From NCBI GenBank assembly GCA_963691705.1, contig OY829537.1, positions 62,162,304 to 62,226,303 of the forward strand: DNA of 64,000 nucleotides, read 5' to 3'. Both the position numbers and the translations under genes were made by a program. The stretch's first letter is position 1; each line of letters starts with the position of its first letter. This DNA is from Viola odorata. Lineage: Eukaryota > Streptophyta > Magnoliopsida > Malpighiales > Violaceae. Positions 54,370 through 64,000 of this stretch are shown in pieces. Under the pieces are notes generated by a model. It saw nothing but the letters and a program-made list of their open reading frames with translations, did no database searches and was not told the origin of the DNA.

Positions 54370-55219
54370 TATAGGGTTATAATTTTCCCGGCGAGCCTCA
54401 TAGTATCGCCGCTTGTGCAGTCATCAATCTTTCCGCTACTCGAAAGGTATTCTGCACATTCTCAATTGTAAACCATTAGTAGCATAACAGGTTACAAGAG
54501 ATAGTAATTACCCGTAGGAGCCTTTCCGCTGCCATCATAGGGCATTAGTATGGAACTGCATGAATCGCTTTTTCCGTCAGCTCTACTTCACTAAGGATTA
54601 CGCTTCTAGTTACTAGCTGGAATTTCGTGATTTTTGCGTTTCCATCTTTCCATGATCCGCCTGGAAAGTGCCCTCACTTAGTGAGCCGTCGGATCGGGAC
54701 AGGCCGTCACAAGGATAGGAATTTTCACTTTCAGGCGTTGTCCTCGCGTCTAGAATCATGTCCTTACTTAGTGGACCCACTACACTAGTCTGGTCACTAA
54801 GAGGGAACTTTTCGTTTCTAGAACGGAGTTACTATTTCCTTGGGGCGTGCCTTATCTTGATGGGTCGTCTCTACGAGAACGGTCATTACAAGAAAAAGGC
54901 TTTTCACTACCAGGGATTCCCGGGTTGTGCCCTTACTTAGTGAGCCATCTGATCAGGACCGGCATTCACAAGGATAGGACTTTTCACTCCCCGGGGGCGC
55001 TTGGGATCTTTCAATCCCAACGCTAGTTCAAGGCATCCTGGGTCGTGCCCTCACTTAGTGAGCCATCTGATCAGGACCGGCATTCACAAGGATAAGACTT
55101 TTCACTCCCAGGTGCCCCCTTTTCTATTTGCACAAAAAGCAACCACAAACACCCAAGGAAGCTCTCTCAGGGAGCGTTAGCTAAGGTTAGGGTTGGCATT
55201 AGTCAAAGGTGCAGATAGT
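54370..55219 (-). other. Spacer after pol in element D, with repeats
   Basis: No coding frame. Four imperfect copies of a roughly 70-110 bp unit (CTTACTTAGTG or CTCACTTAGTGAGCC, then GGATAGGACTTTTCACT) lie at about 54660-55115. Element B inserted at the far end (GTCAG, 54365-54369). Confidence 0.75.
54660..55115. repeat. Imperfect tandem repeats in element D spacer
   Basis: Four units; the two at about 54925 and 55030 are nearly identical (GAGCCATCTGATCAGGACCG), while those at about 54665 and 54755 are diverged. Confidence 0.8.
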
Positions 55220-57336
55220 TCAAGGTCTAGGATAATATAATTTCAAACGAGCAACATTCCAAGAGTTAGATAGGGGAGTACCATCGAGCGTCTCTAGATG
55301 ATAGGCTCCTTTTCTGATAACTCGGGTAACGCGATATGGTCCATCGCAGTTTGGGCTGAGCTTCCCCATATGCTGGCCAGCCGCTCGTTTGTCTCTGAGC
55401 ACCAGGTCGCCTGCCTTTAGCAATCGTTCTTTGACGTGCCTGTTATGGTAACGGGCCATTTTTCGTTTGTAGTGTTGCATTTTCAGGAGGGTTTCTACTC
55501 GGACCTCCGGTAACGCGTCAAGGTTAGCTCGTAACCTTTCCTCATTCAGCTCCTCTCGGAAGTGGGCCACTCGCAGGCTCATGGTACCGATTTCTACCGG
55601 CGTAACAACCTCTGTTCCGAAGGCCAATGCGAAAGGTCTTTCTCCTGTACTGGTTTTAACGGTCATGCGGTACGCCCACATCACGTATGGCAGCTCGTCA
55701 GCCCATTTCTTTTTAGACCCCTCCAGGTTTTTCTTAATGCCACTGAGGATGCTCCGATTTGTCACTTCTGCTTATCCATTGGTTTGGGGGTGAGCCACGG
55801 AAGAGAATCGTTGCTCTATCCCGAATTCTGAGCATTGGTCTTTGAAGAATTGGCTGGTGAATTGTGCCCCGTTATCGCTGATTAGGATACGGGGTACGCC
55901 AAACATCATGATAACTTGGTGCTTGAAGAAACGCCAAGTTTTTTCCGCCGTGATGTTGGCGACCGCTTCAGCCTCCGCCCAGTTTGTAAAGTAGTCCACT
56001 GCCACTATTACAAATTTTAGTTGGGACCTTGCCTTTGGAAACGGACCCAGGATATCGATCCCTCATTTAGCAAAAGGACAAGGAGCGATGATCTCGGATA
56101 TTTCAGTGGCGGGACGTCTAGGAATTTTAGAGAACTCCTGACATTTCGGGCAAGTTTGCAGATAGTCGTGGCAATCTTTCTGGATAGTGGGCCAATAGAA
56201 TCCAGATCTGAAGACTTGTGCAGCCAGGGTGCCGCCCGATACATGCATACCGCATATCCCTTCACGAATTTCGCATAACATGTGAAGACCCTCTTGTTTC
56301 GTTATGCATTTGGCCGCTGGGTGCGAAAAGCATCTTCAAACCAAGTCCCCGTCATAATACGTACAGCGAGCTGCCTATCTCAGCACTCTTTTCTTTTCAG
56401 CGATATTCTCAGGCAGTTCTTCGTGTTTTAAGTATTTGATTATGGGGACTCGCCAGTCGTTTTTGAGTTCTTCCACACACAGAGATGCTTGCTCTTCCAT
56501 GAAGGAGGGTACAGGTAATTCTCGGTAATACACGCCCTTGGGTATGGATGCTTCTGGGTTTGCGGCCAGCTTGGCAAGGTTGTCAGCTTCGGCGTTGTCC
56601 TCTCGGGGAATGTGCTCAAAACTGACTTGCATGCCTTCTTTCTTTATTTCTAATAGCTCCCGCATCACTTTGGCGAGATACTGGACCATGATGGGCTCTC
56701 GAGCTTGAGAGCGCCCCAAGACCTGGTCGATCACTAGTTTGGAGTCACCGTAAATTTTTAGACGCAGGTCTCCTGTTCTTCCGGTATCGTGCCTACCTTT
56801 GGAAGAAAGGCTTCTCCCTATCCGGAGTCCGGCTAGTAACGCCTCATATTCTGCCTCATTATTGGATAATGGCTGCAGGATTCGGATAGCGTATTGTATT
56901 CGCATATTGTTCGACCCATTTATAAAGATTCCTGCTCCAGCCAATTCTTGATTTTTAGCTCCATCTACATGAATGATCCAGAGGTCCGTATAAGTCTCCA
57001 AAAATGAGAGATCCAAATCACCCCATTCCTCTTCGGGTACGTCTGTTAACGGATCTTCCGTAAAGGTGCATTCCGCTATAAAATCTACCAAGATTTGAGC
57101 CTTTACAGATGGCCGAGACTGATACCGCAGCCCGTATTGCTCGAGTTCAAGAGCCCAGATTAGCATTCTTCCCGAGGACTCAGGCTTTTGAAATATCCTT
57201 TTCAGTGGTTGATCTGTAAGTACGATAACGGAAAAGGACTGGAACTATCTGTCCATTTTTCGAGTGGCTTGTATTAGCGCGAACGCTATTTTCTCAATTA
57301 GGGCTTATCGCAACTCTGCATCCTTAAGAACGTGAC
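55220..57336 (-). pseudogene. pol: Second RNase H and integrase of element D, several stops
   Basis: 57166-56375 reads the end of the first RNase H and the second one (DLWIIHVDGA near 56965, NNEAEYEALLAGL near 56850, DNAEADNLAKLA near 56590). Integrase continues in the same frame: zinc region with CPKCQEF near 56150, core DYFTNWAEAEAV near 55990, ISDNGAQFTSQFF near 55880, AEVTNRSI after 55770. Stops stand near 57305, 57250, 56375, 56063-56065 and at 55769-55771. The C-terminus (AGDLVLRD, GPYRVTRV) ends at 55220. All domains are there but no full product is possible. Confidence 0.9.
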
Positions 57337-60162
57337 TCACGAAATACACAGGGCGGTGCGTGTGGCTATTGTCGCGAACAAGGACGGCGCGCTGACCACT
57401 TCGTCAGCAGCGCCGAGATATAGGTACAAAGTATCACCTAGTTCTGGCCTGGTCAGCAGCAGATCGGACGATAGGTAATCTTTTAGACTAACAAACGCCT
57501 CTTCACATTCCAGGGTCCACCCAAAGGATGCTTTCTTGCGTATGACTTTGAAAAAAGGAAGACACTTCTCGCCTTGTTTGGAAATAAAGCACCCTAGGGC
57601 GATAACGAGCCCTGTTAGTCTTTGTACTTCCTTAACGGTTCTTGGAGATATCATGTCTTGTATGGCTTTAATATTTGATGGATTAGGCTGTATTCCTTTT
57701 TGGCTGACCACGTAGCCAAGGAATTTTTCGGTCTGAAACGCGAACATGCATTTCCGGGGGTTCAGTTTCATACTGTGCCGTTTCATCATGTCAAAGACTT
57801 CCTTTAGATCCCGCAAGTGATCCTGAAAGCTAGCACTTTTTACCAGTATATCATCAACGTAGGCTTCCACATTCCTCCCTATTTGTTCTTCGAATATTTT
57901 GTTTGCCATACGTTGGAACGTCGCCCCTGCATTCTTTAGCCCAAATGGCATCACCGTGTAACAGTAAGTGGCCGTAGGAGTGATGAAGGCAGTCTTCTCT
58001 GCATCTTCAATGGCCATGGGAATTTGGTGATATCCAGAGTTGGCGTCAAGTGAACTCATATATGCGTACCCGGCAGTCTGATCGACTAATTGGTCAATGC
58101 AGGGAAGCAGGTAGCAGTCCTTGGGGTAGGCATCGTTCAAATTGGTGAAGTCGATACACATACGCCAGTCTCCATTGGGCTTAGGGACGAGGACTGGGTT
58201 GGCTAACCAGGTAGGGTACTGAACTTCGCGGATGAAACCAGCGTCAAGGAGCTTTGCTACTTCTTTATCAACAGCTAAGGCTTTTTCCTTAGAGAACGCG
58301 CGCCGCTTTTGCTGGATCGGCTTAGCGCCAGGGTCAACGTTGAGTCGGTGCTCGACTATTTCTCGCGATATACCCGGCATGTCTGTGGGTTTGCATGCAA
58401 ATTCTCCTCGACACTTGTTCAATAACCGAGCCAACTGAAGGTTTTCTTCTGAACTAAGCCTTTCGCTGACAAGAAAGTCTACTTTTTCTATGCCGATTAC
58501 CGGCACGGGCACCATTTTGTCAAGAGGTTGAGCGCGCTTTTCATCGCCTTGTTCATATGGGTCCGCTGTTATACATACATACCTATCATAACTCTTTTGA
58601 GTCATGAGCAGGTAACATTCGGCCGCCAATTTTTCATTGCCCTTTATCGCTACCACTCCGTCCCAGGAGGGGTATTTCATCTTCAAATGCTTCTGAGATA
58701 TTACCGCTCCAAAGCGGTTGAGAAAAGGTCGTCCGAGTATAACATTGTAGGGCAAGTTTAGGTCCACGACAAGGAATAGCAGATCCTCTGACCGCTTGGA
58801 GGTGTCTTCTCTGAAGTATACGGGCAGAGTGGTTATCCCTGTGACTGGGATTGGGATCCCGTCCACCCTAATTATGGGTTTCTTGCAAGGTATCAATTCA
58901 TTGTCGGGCCGTTTCATAAGATTGTAAGCCTCCAACGAGAAGAGGTTTACCGCACTTCCATTATCTATGAGAGTTCTTCTGACTCCGTGACTGGCAATGA
59001 TGGGCGTAACCACCAGCGCGTCGTTATGCGGATAGACAACGCCTTTCTCGTCTTCCTCGGAGAAGGCTAACACCATGCGATCTAGAACGCTTATCGTTTC
59101 ACCTTTCTTTGTCGCGCCATCTCGCTTGCGTTTTTCTCCTAACGCCGTCGTCGGTAGTTCTGGTTCATCCATGTAAGGAGTCCCTCCCGCTATGATGTTA
59201 ATCATAGGGAAGCCCTCGTCATCTACTGCGAAAGTTTCCTCACCTCTTCCTCTGAGAGCATTATCCTTTTGTGGGACGCGAGGGGATACTTGTCGGTCAT
59301 CTGTGACCCTTTTCATGGGATTATTTCTAGTGTCTTCTCTTACTTTGGTTGCGAATTCTCCCAAGTAACCTTCCTCCACCAAACATTCTATTGCTGATTT
59401 TAAGTCCCTGCATACTTCTGTAGAATGCCCCCTGGCTTTGTGGAACTTACAATAAGCGTTTTCTCTTCTCCCTAGAAGTACTCTGGGCTTTACAGGCGAA
59501 GGGTACCGGATGGGAAGGTTTCGCTGTTCCACTATCTCCAAAATCTCTGCCCTTGGTAGATTAAGGGAAGGGAAATCAGGATCGTATGCCCGACCTTTAG
59601 AAGAATCTCCTTGGCGTTGAGATGGGGAACTACCAGGCTTTCCCTTTGAAGTGTTACCTTTCCGCCCACTGGAGATTTTGGGAATATGATCTTTCCGCCG
59701 AGCATACTCATCGGTGAGGCGGTCATCAAGAATGGTATTTGCAGGAGCGTTTGGAATCAGAGGTGCCTCAGGTGGCATGCCATAGGTTCTGTCTCTGTTT
59801 TCCTCTTCTTCCATTTTCGCGTAATTATGGGCTTTAAGTCTTAAAGCGTCCAGAGTCGCTGGAGGGTCCACCATTAGTGCATCTCTCAATTTAATATAGC
59901 GGCAGTTCCTCTTCAAGGCTTCTATAGCAAAATCAATGGTAACGCCCGACGTTAGTGACATTTCTAGATCAAATCGACTAAGAAATTCCTTCAGAGTTTC
60001 CTGAGGCCTTCGACATAGGTCGAATAACGCGGCGGCAGATTTCCTAATTGGAATCGCTGTGCTGAAACGGCTCCGGAACTTGGATTCCAACTGTGCAAAA
60101 TTGCTAATAGATCCGCCGGGAAGGCCCTCAAACCAGAGGCTCGCAACTCCTGATAATGTCAT
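57337..60162 (-). pseudogene. gag-pol: Gag C-terminus, protease, RT and first RNase H of element D
   Basis: 941 codons open. Gag continues (WFEGLPGGSI, FLSRFDLEMS), then a knuckle with His at the second position (CKFHKARGHSTEVC, about 59450). The protease has LIDNGSAVN near 58960 and ILGRPFLNRFGA near 58710. RT runs from about 58290 to 57700 with PFGLKNAGATFQRMAN near 57940 and YVDD at 57850-57861. RNase H begins near 57480 (LYLYLGAADEVVSA), but a one-base frameshift near 57390 ends the frame at 57337. The polyprotein would supply capsid, protease and copying enzymes. Confidence 0.92.
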
Positions 60163-61095
60163 AACAAATATTTGGCATAACGCTGCATCACTGTGCGTCT
60201 AAAACTGCACGAAATCCTTCACCTTATTGATGTGTGAAATGGGATCTCTGGTGCCGTCATAAGTCTCAGTAGGAAGCTTCACATGCCGACTGACCTTATG
60301 GCGTCTTATACGACGGCTAAATAGATGACCTGATGTGTCATCAAGAATTTCACGCTCCTGGCGTGGGGGAGACATTTTCGCAGGACGCCTCCGATTCCGT
60401 GGATCTGGCGTGGGATGTTGCCTAGGAGACCGACTGTGGCTTCTGGGCGAGCGAGTTCGATATCTCCTACTGCTGGATCTTTCACTGCGCTCAGGAGACA
60501 AATCCCTATTCGCTCCTTCCCTTCGACCGTCCCAACGGTTTCTGGCCTCTTCCAGGTGCCGATCCTCCAAAGGGATGGGACCTAGGGGCACTTGCGGCAC
60601 ATAAGGTTCCACTCATCCTTGAGTGAGCTGCACAAAATTAATCGGGGGATCAGCTACGGATAAAGTTGACCGGAGATTTCCCTGTAATGACGGCGACAAG
60701 GGCCGCTCGGTGACAATAGACGGTGTGAACATGACACGGGGAGGGACACTCGATCCGGAGATTTCAGGTGTCATTCTGGTAGCCATTTCAGTCAAATAGT
60801 CCAACCGAGAACGAAGGGCCGCTATTTCACTCGCAAAAGGGTGTTCTGTACTATTTAACACAAATCCCCTCGAAGCAGGAGTAGAGAAGCTGGATCCCGC
60901 CATTCGGGACAACGAAACGGTCGCTTGCGAGGAAAGAGCTTCCCCTACAGACCTGGTCAAAGGGTTTAGGGATTCTGAACTGATTTGTTGTGCCCTCCCA
61001 GAAAGTTCAGCAGTAGCAAAAGGGAATAACTGTCTACGAATCGAGAAGGGAACACTAGAAGATGGGGGTCGCGTCCGCTCCAACTCAGAAGTCAT
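60163..61095 (-). pseudogene. gag: Gag N-terminal part of element D, with stops
   Basis: Likely start MTSELERTRPP at 61095. One frame covers a Ser/Pro-rich leader, an Arg/Ser-rich region (RYRTRSPRSHSRSPRQ, about 60480-60380) and the start of the Gag domain (TYDGTRDPISHINKVKDF). Stops interrupt at 60613-60615 (TGA) and 60199-60201 (TAG), without change of frame. It continues directly into the next entry. Confidence 0.8.
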
Positions 61096-61159
61096 GATTG
61101 TTCCGATCTCTGGGTAGAACAGAGCTTTGCTATTAAGGATGCTCACTTAATACACCAAG

Positions 61160-61181
61160 GCTCTCAATGAAAACACCAATT
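61160..61181 (-). promoter_or_regulatory. Primer binding site of element D
   Basis: After the LTR the minus strand reads AATTGGTGTTTTCATTGAGA. TTGGTG(C/T)TTTCATTGAGAG is the usual primer site of Tat-type plant elements, attributed to an arginine tRNA. The assignment to a tRNA is from family knowledge. Confidence 0.7.
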
Positions 61182-61768
61182 TGTTAAGATTTTATCTCTT
61201 ATGCGATCGGGATGGTGACTTCCGTTGGTCGGAGTTGCTGTAGTTGTCGTCGAACTCACCTGTAAGGCGCCGGAGGGGGGGCTCCGGCGTAGACACTCCG
61301 ATGCTTAAGTCAGTAAGTGGTTCAAAAATAGCAGCGGTTCTAGTAAGTGAATTCTGGCTTACTTGATGTTTTTCATTAAGGGGTATTTATAGGCCACTGG
61401 AGGCGATAGCTGGACGTAATGGCGATATCCAGGTGAGACGTCACTCCTGATGATGTCACGGACGATACCTGAACCCGACGTCATCAGCGATACCTGTGAT
61501 AATGTCAAGGTTGATGTCTCCGAGGAGGGTACCGGGGGCGATACCTATGATCATGTCGGGGGCGATAGCTGTATAGGTCCCTGGGATGGGAAGATGTCGT
61601 GCGTTAAGAGATGCGTGAGACCTCCCCCCCCGCTGATGTCGACCATCCCAGTAAACGCTCCAAGGTCTGGTAGCGATAGCTTAGATGCCCGACAAGGCTC
61701 GTGGGACTCCCTCTTCGGCAGGGGTCATAATTGTAGAAATGCCCTTAGGTTTGCCTTAATGGTTATCA
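61182..61768 (-). repeat. 5' LTR of element D (587 bp)
   Basis: Same ends as 26591-27107. The TATA box (minus, CTATAAATACCCC) is at 61381-61393 and would start gag-pol RNA. Reading frames across either LTR (for example 61450-62001 on plus) show no conserved protein. Confidence 0.95.
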
Positions 61769-61773
61769 AATAC

Positions 61774-63668
61774 ATCTTCTCAAATTGCCCATTCCTAACT
61801 CATCTTCTCAAATCGACAAAACAGAACAGACACACATTGTTCCATTCCATCCTCTCCCTCACCACCCCCTTCTACTGTCATTCCATCGTTCCATCGTTCC
61901 ATTCCGTCGGCAGCCTCGACCCCGGCTACACCCGCCGCTTCCCTCTCCTTGCTGGTATGCTTCCTGTTCCCGCCCTAATTTCATACATAAACCCTAATTA
62001 GTATCGAAGCCCTTTATTTCTCTCTTTCCTTCAAAGCCAATCTTGAGGTTTATTATTAATTCTCAGAATTCGTTGCTCGTCTCATAATCATCTCTTCCTC
62101 TTCCGTCCAATCTCCTGCATCAGGTTCATCTCTTTTCCAATCTCCTGTTAATTTTACTTTTCCAATTCATTTTTTGTAGATTGTTTCTTCTATGTATATT
62201 TGGTGTTAATTATTTCTTCTATGTATATTTTGTTTCTTCATTTTTTGGTGATTCACCTTTGCCTCTATTATATTCTCCGTTAATTGCTGGAAAGATTTAC
62301 AAAGCTATTAAGATTTTACCTTTTCTTTCCTCCACTTAAAAGTTAAAAGTGGTAATGCTTCTCTACACGTATGTGGTCCATTTCATTAATTTCTTTATTA
62401 ATTCTAATGCTGGCACATATCAATTTGATGCAACTTAATGGATGGAGGTGGCTTGTCAATTATCTCCCTGTCAGTGCTTTGCCCTCTCTTCAAATATTAT
62501 GCTTGGGAAAATAGGACTATGATGATGCTGTATTGCCTATTTTAATCTGATAATAGTTAGATAGATACAAAGTTTTCAATCCCTCAAATAATATTATAGC
62601 TGATGTCTGATGATTTATTTGACTGTAGTGGTCTTAGTCAAGTTAAAAGTGTAAAAAATTATAAAAATTATTGGGAGAATGTATAAGTGGTTGAAACATA
62701 AATATGATACCTTTATCCATAAAGAATGTAAACATTAACATTTTTTAGGAACAAATATTATCAGTAAAGAATACCATGAAGGAGTATTGTCATCGCATGT
62801 ATCACAAGGTAGTACACCATGCAAGCTCTGATTTTTCACGCCAAAGGATAAAATTCAAATTTCTTCAGAAAAGAAAGCTATAAATTTCTTTATGTTTAGA
62901 TTTGGCAAAACTGGTAGTAGAACCAACAATTTCAGAGATGTGAAGGAGTACATTAAGGTTTGTTTTTTGTTGTTTCTCCTTTTCCTTTTAGCTAATTGTC
63001 AAATAGTTTGGATTTGTGAATTTTCTATTGATTCATTAGAACTACAATGTGCTGCTGCTTATTATTTATTTGTTATAGGTTTGGATGAATATGAATTATA
63101 GAGCAGCAGGAAGAGAAGGAGGAGTCTGAGGATGATGACATGAGTTTGAGTTGCTACTTATCATTTCTTTGTTTCAGTTTTTTTGATTAAATTAGATGCT
63201 AGTAGGTGTAATGCTTTGATTAAGTGTAATGCTAGTATTGTCAATTTGTGAGTGTGTTGAACTTATGCCTTTTAATGATTTGGGGAAGTAAACTTGATTT
63301 TTGTTGACAGTGTTGAAACACAAATATATGTATGTAAGTATATGTCCTTAAGGTCTGGTTGCTGGGATTTTATTGAGTGATGAAATTGGCGAACCATTTA
63401 CGATTTCTAATCAATTAGATTTTCAAATCTGAATTGTGTTTTCCTTTTGTAGTCATTATTTGCGTGACATTCTGGATGATTTAATTATACCAAGTGATAT
63501 CATTAGACATTTGTCATTATTTTCCTTTTGGATTTGTGTTTTGGTTGAATAATATACTGAAATACCATACCGAATTGATTTCGATATTTTGGTACGGTAC
63601 GGTAGGATTTTTTAGAAATTCGGTATACCGAATACCGAATTATTTCGGACGGTATCTGAGCAGCCCTA
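61774..63668 (+). other. Right arm of the hAT transposon with gene-like fragments
   Basis: 61774-62890 is non-coding, with a pyrimidine-rich leader-like part (61840-61960, ATTCCATCGTTCC repeats) and then AT-rich DNA. An exon-like segment 62900-62957 (AG before, GT after) reads FGKTGSRTNNFRDVKEYIK; I do not recognise it. A second exon-like segment begins after TTATAG at 63101 and reads QQEEKEESEDDDM, then ten residues and FSFFD with stop at 63190, resembling the end of plant 60S acidic ribosomal P-proteins. From 63191 to 63540 I see nothing coding; subterminal motifs follow. Gene capture by a hAT element would explain this. Confidence 0.45.
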
Positions 63669-64000
63669 CTTAAGGATGTTATTATTTCATATATTGTTCC
63701 TTGGAGTCTTGTTAGTAATCAAAAGAAGAAGTCCTTTAGTGACTTAGGTCAAGAATCGTGGTGGACATTGAGTGCGCCAATGGAGCGAAATTTATCCTTG
63801 CCACCACAATTTTTGAGGCAACCAGAGATGCAGGAGAGAGCCCTTGGAGCTGTGAGACATATGACAGTTTGTAAGTATGAGTCTACGTGGAAGGAATATT
63901 TTCCGTTTCTTTTATATACTTACTACCTTTTCATACACGCTATTATTTTTGGTCTATTATTGAAACACATGTGTGATTTTATTCATATAACATTATTCGG
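63669..64000 (+). pseudogene. gag: Gag-like gene of element E, second part
   Basis: Starts with the duplicated target CTTAAGGA and reads on as VIISYIVPWSLVSNQKKKSF. It parallels the element C gag between about residues 700 and 790 (KSFSDLG, RALGA, CKYE/CKFE). The frame runs to the window end. Confidence 0.7.

Larger units (their letters stand above)
26591..61768 (-). mobile_element. Element D: Tat-lineage Ty3/gypsy retrotransposon with antisense genes
   Basis: The 5' LTR is 61182-61768 and the 3' LTR 26591-27107 in minus orientation, flanked by AATAC on both sides (26586-26590 and 61769-61773). Minus-strand order: LTR, primer site, gag, protease, RT, RNase H, second RNase H, integrase, repeat spacer, then an 8 kb tract whose reading frames lie on the plus strand, then the 3' LTR. 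An antisense gene between pol and 3' LTR, together with two RNase H domains, is known for the Tat lineage (for example Retand-like elements). Element B lies inside it. Without B the element is about 15.9 kb. Confidence 0.93.
26379..63668. mobile_element. hAT-type non-autonomous DNA transposon, opened by later insertions
   Basis: The ends are TAGGGCTGCACA (26379) and, in reverse, TAGGGCTGCTCA (63668): a 12-bp terminal inverted repeat with one mismatch, starting in the TAGGG style of hAT elements. The 8-bp target CTTAAGGA flanks both sides (26371-26378 and 63669-63676). Both ends carry many CGGTAT/ATACCG subterminal motifs (26395-26530 and 63550-63655), which in hAT elements bind transposase. 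Without element D the transposon is about 2.1 kb. No transposase (hATC or BED) was found, so it needs enzyme from elsewhere. Confidence 0.9.
22891..64000 (+). mobile_element. Element E: gag-only LTR retrotransposon, split by the hAT nest, 3' end outside window
   Basis: The LTR (at least 23290-23881), primer site, leader and gag region run to 26378. The sequence then resumes at 63669 after the hAT element and its 8-bp duplication, in the same gag-like region: the stretch NQKKKSFSDLGQ...QERALGA at 63718-63860 matches the C-terminal part of the element C gag (KKSFSDLGK...EERALGA). The left boundary lies between the MULE fragment and 23290 and is uncertain. No pol sequence is present. The element continues past the window end. 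Confidence 0.85.

Noticed and set aside
62900..62957. Assigning a name to the exon-like piece FGKTGSRTNNFRDVKEYIK
   Set aside because: Splice-like borders are clear but I do not recognise the protein; naming it would be a guess.
1..64000. tRNA, rRNA, CRISPR array, riboswitch or bacterial operon
   Set aside because: No cloverleaf with CCA-type features, no rRNA core motifs and no regularly spaced direct repeats with unique spacers; all tandem arrays lack spacers. The content is eukaryotic.

Overview
This is plant nuclear DNA made almost entirely of transposable elements. Evidence for a plant: Ty3/gypsy elements of the Tat/Ogre type with two RNase H domains, gag-only LTR elements, a Ty1/copia relic, a MULE transposase tail, a hAT transposon and GT-AG introns. 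No rRNA, tRNA, CRISPR array or convincing non-transposon gene was found; a eudicot is likely but I do not name a species.

Left part (1-22890). Element A (1-14588, +) is a giant Tat/Ogre-like gypsy element whose 5' end lies outside the window. It has gag-protease, a spliceable intron, RT, two RNase H domains, integrase, 4.3 kb of repeat-filled non-coding DNA and a 4.17 kb 3' LTR. It sits inside a gag-only LTR element F (14589-16662, -). Next come an inverted LTR piece, an LTR-like relic, a broken copia element (17955-22003) interrupted by a 1.76 kb LTR-like insertion, and a two-exon MULE transposase C-terminus (-).

Right part (about 22891-64000) is a nest five levels deep. The outermost is a gag-only element E (+), whose gag region stops at 26378 and resumes at 63669. 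Into it went a hAT-type transposon (26379-63668; target duplication CTTAAGGA). Into that went a Tat-lineage gypsy element D (26591-61768, -; AATAC). Into D went an Ogre-like element B of the same family as A (35148-54364, -; GTCAG). Into the gag of B went an intact gag-only element C (45963-51490, -; ACTTC). Each duplication was read directly on both sides.

How the parts work: A, B and D encode or once encoded capsid, protease, RT, RNase H and integrase, all now broken by stops, frameshifts or deletions. C, E and F supply only a Gag-like protein and cis signals, so they would need pol enzymes from elsewhere. D also carries, antisense to gag-pol, four successive gene-like units, each with its own TATA box; the last two are paralogous, intron-containing proteins of the plant 'putative gypsy-type transposon' family. 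That antisense gene cluster is the most interesting feature of the window.
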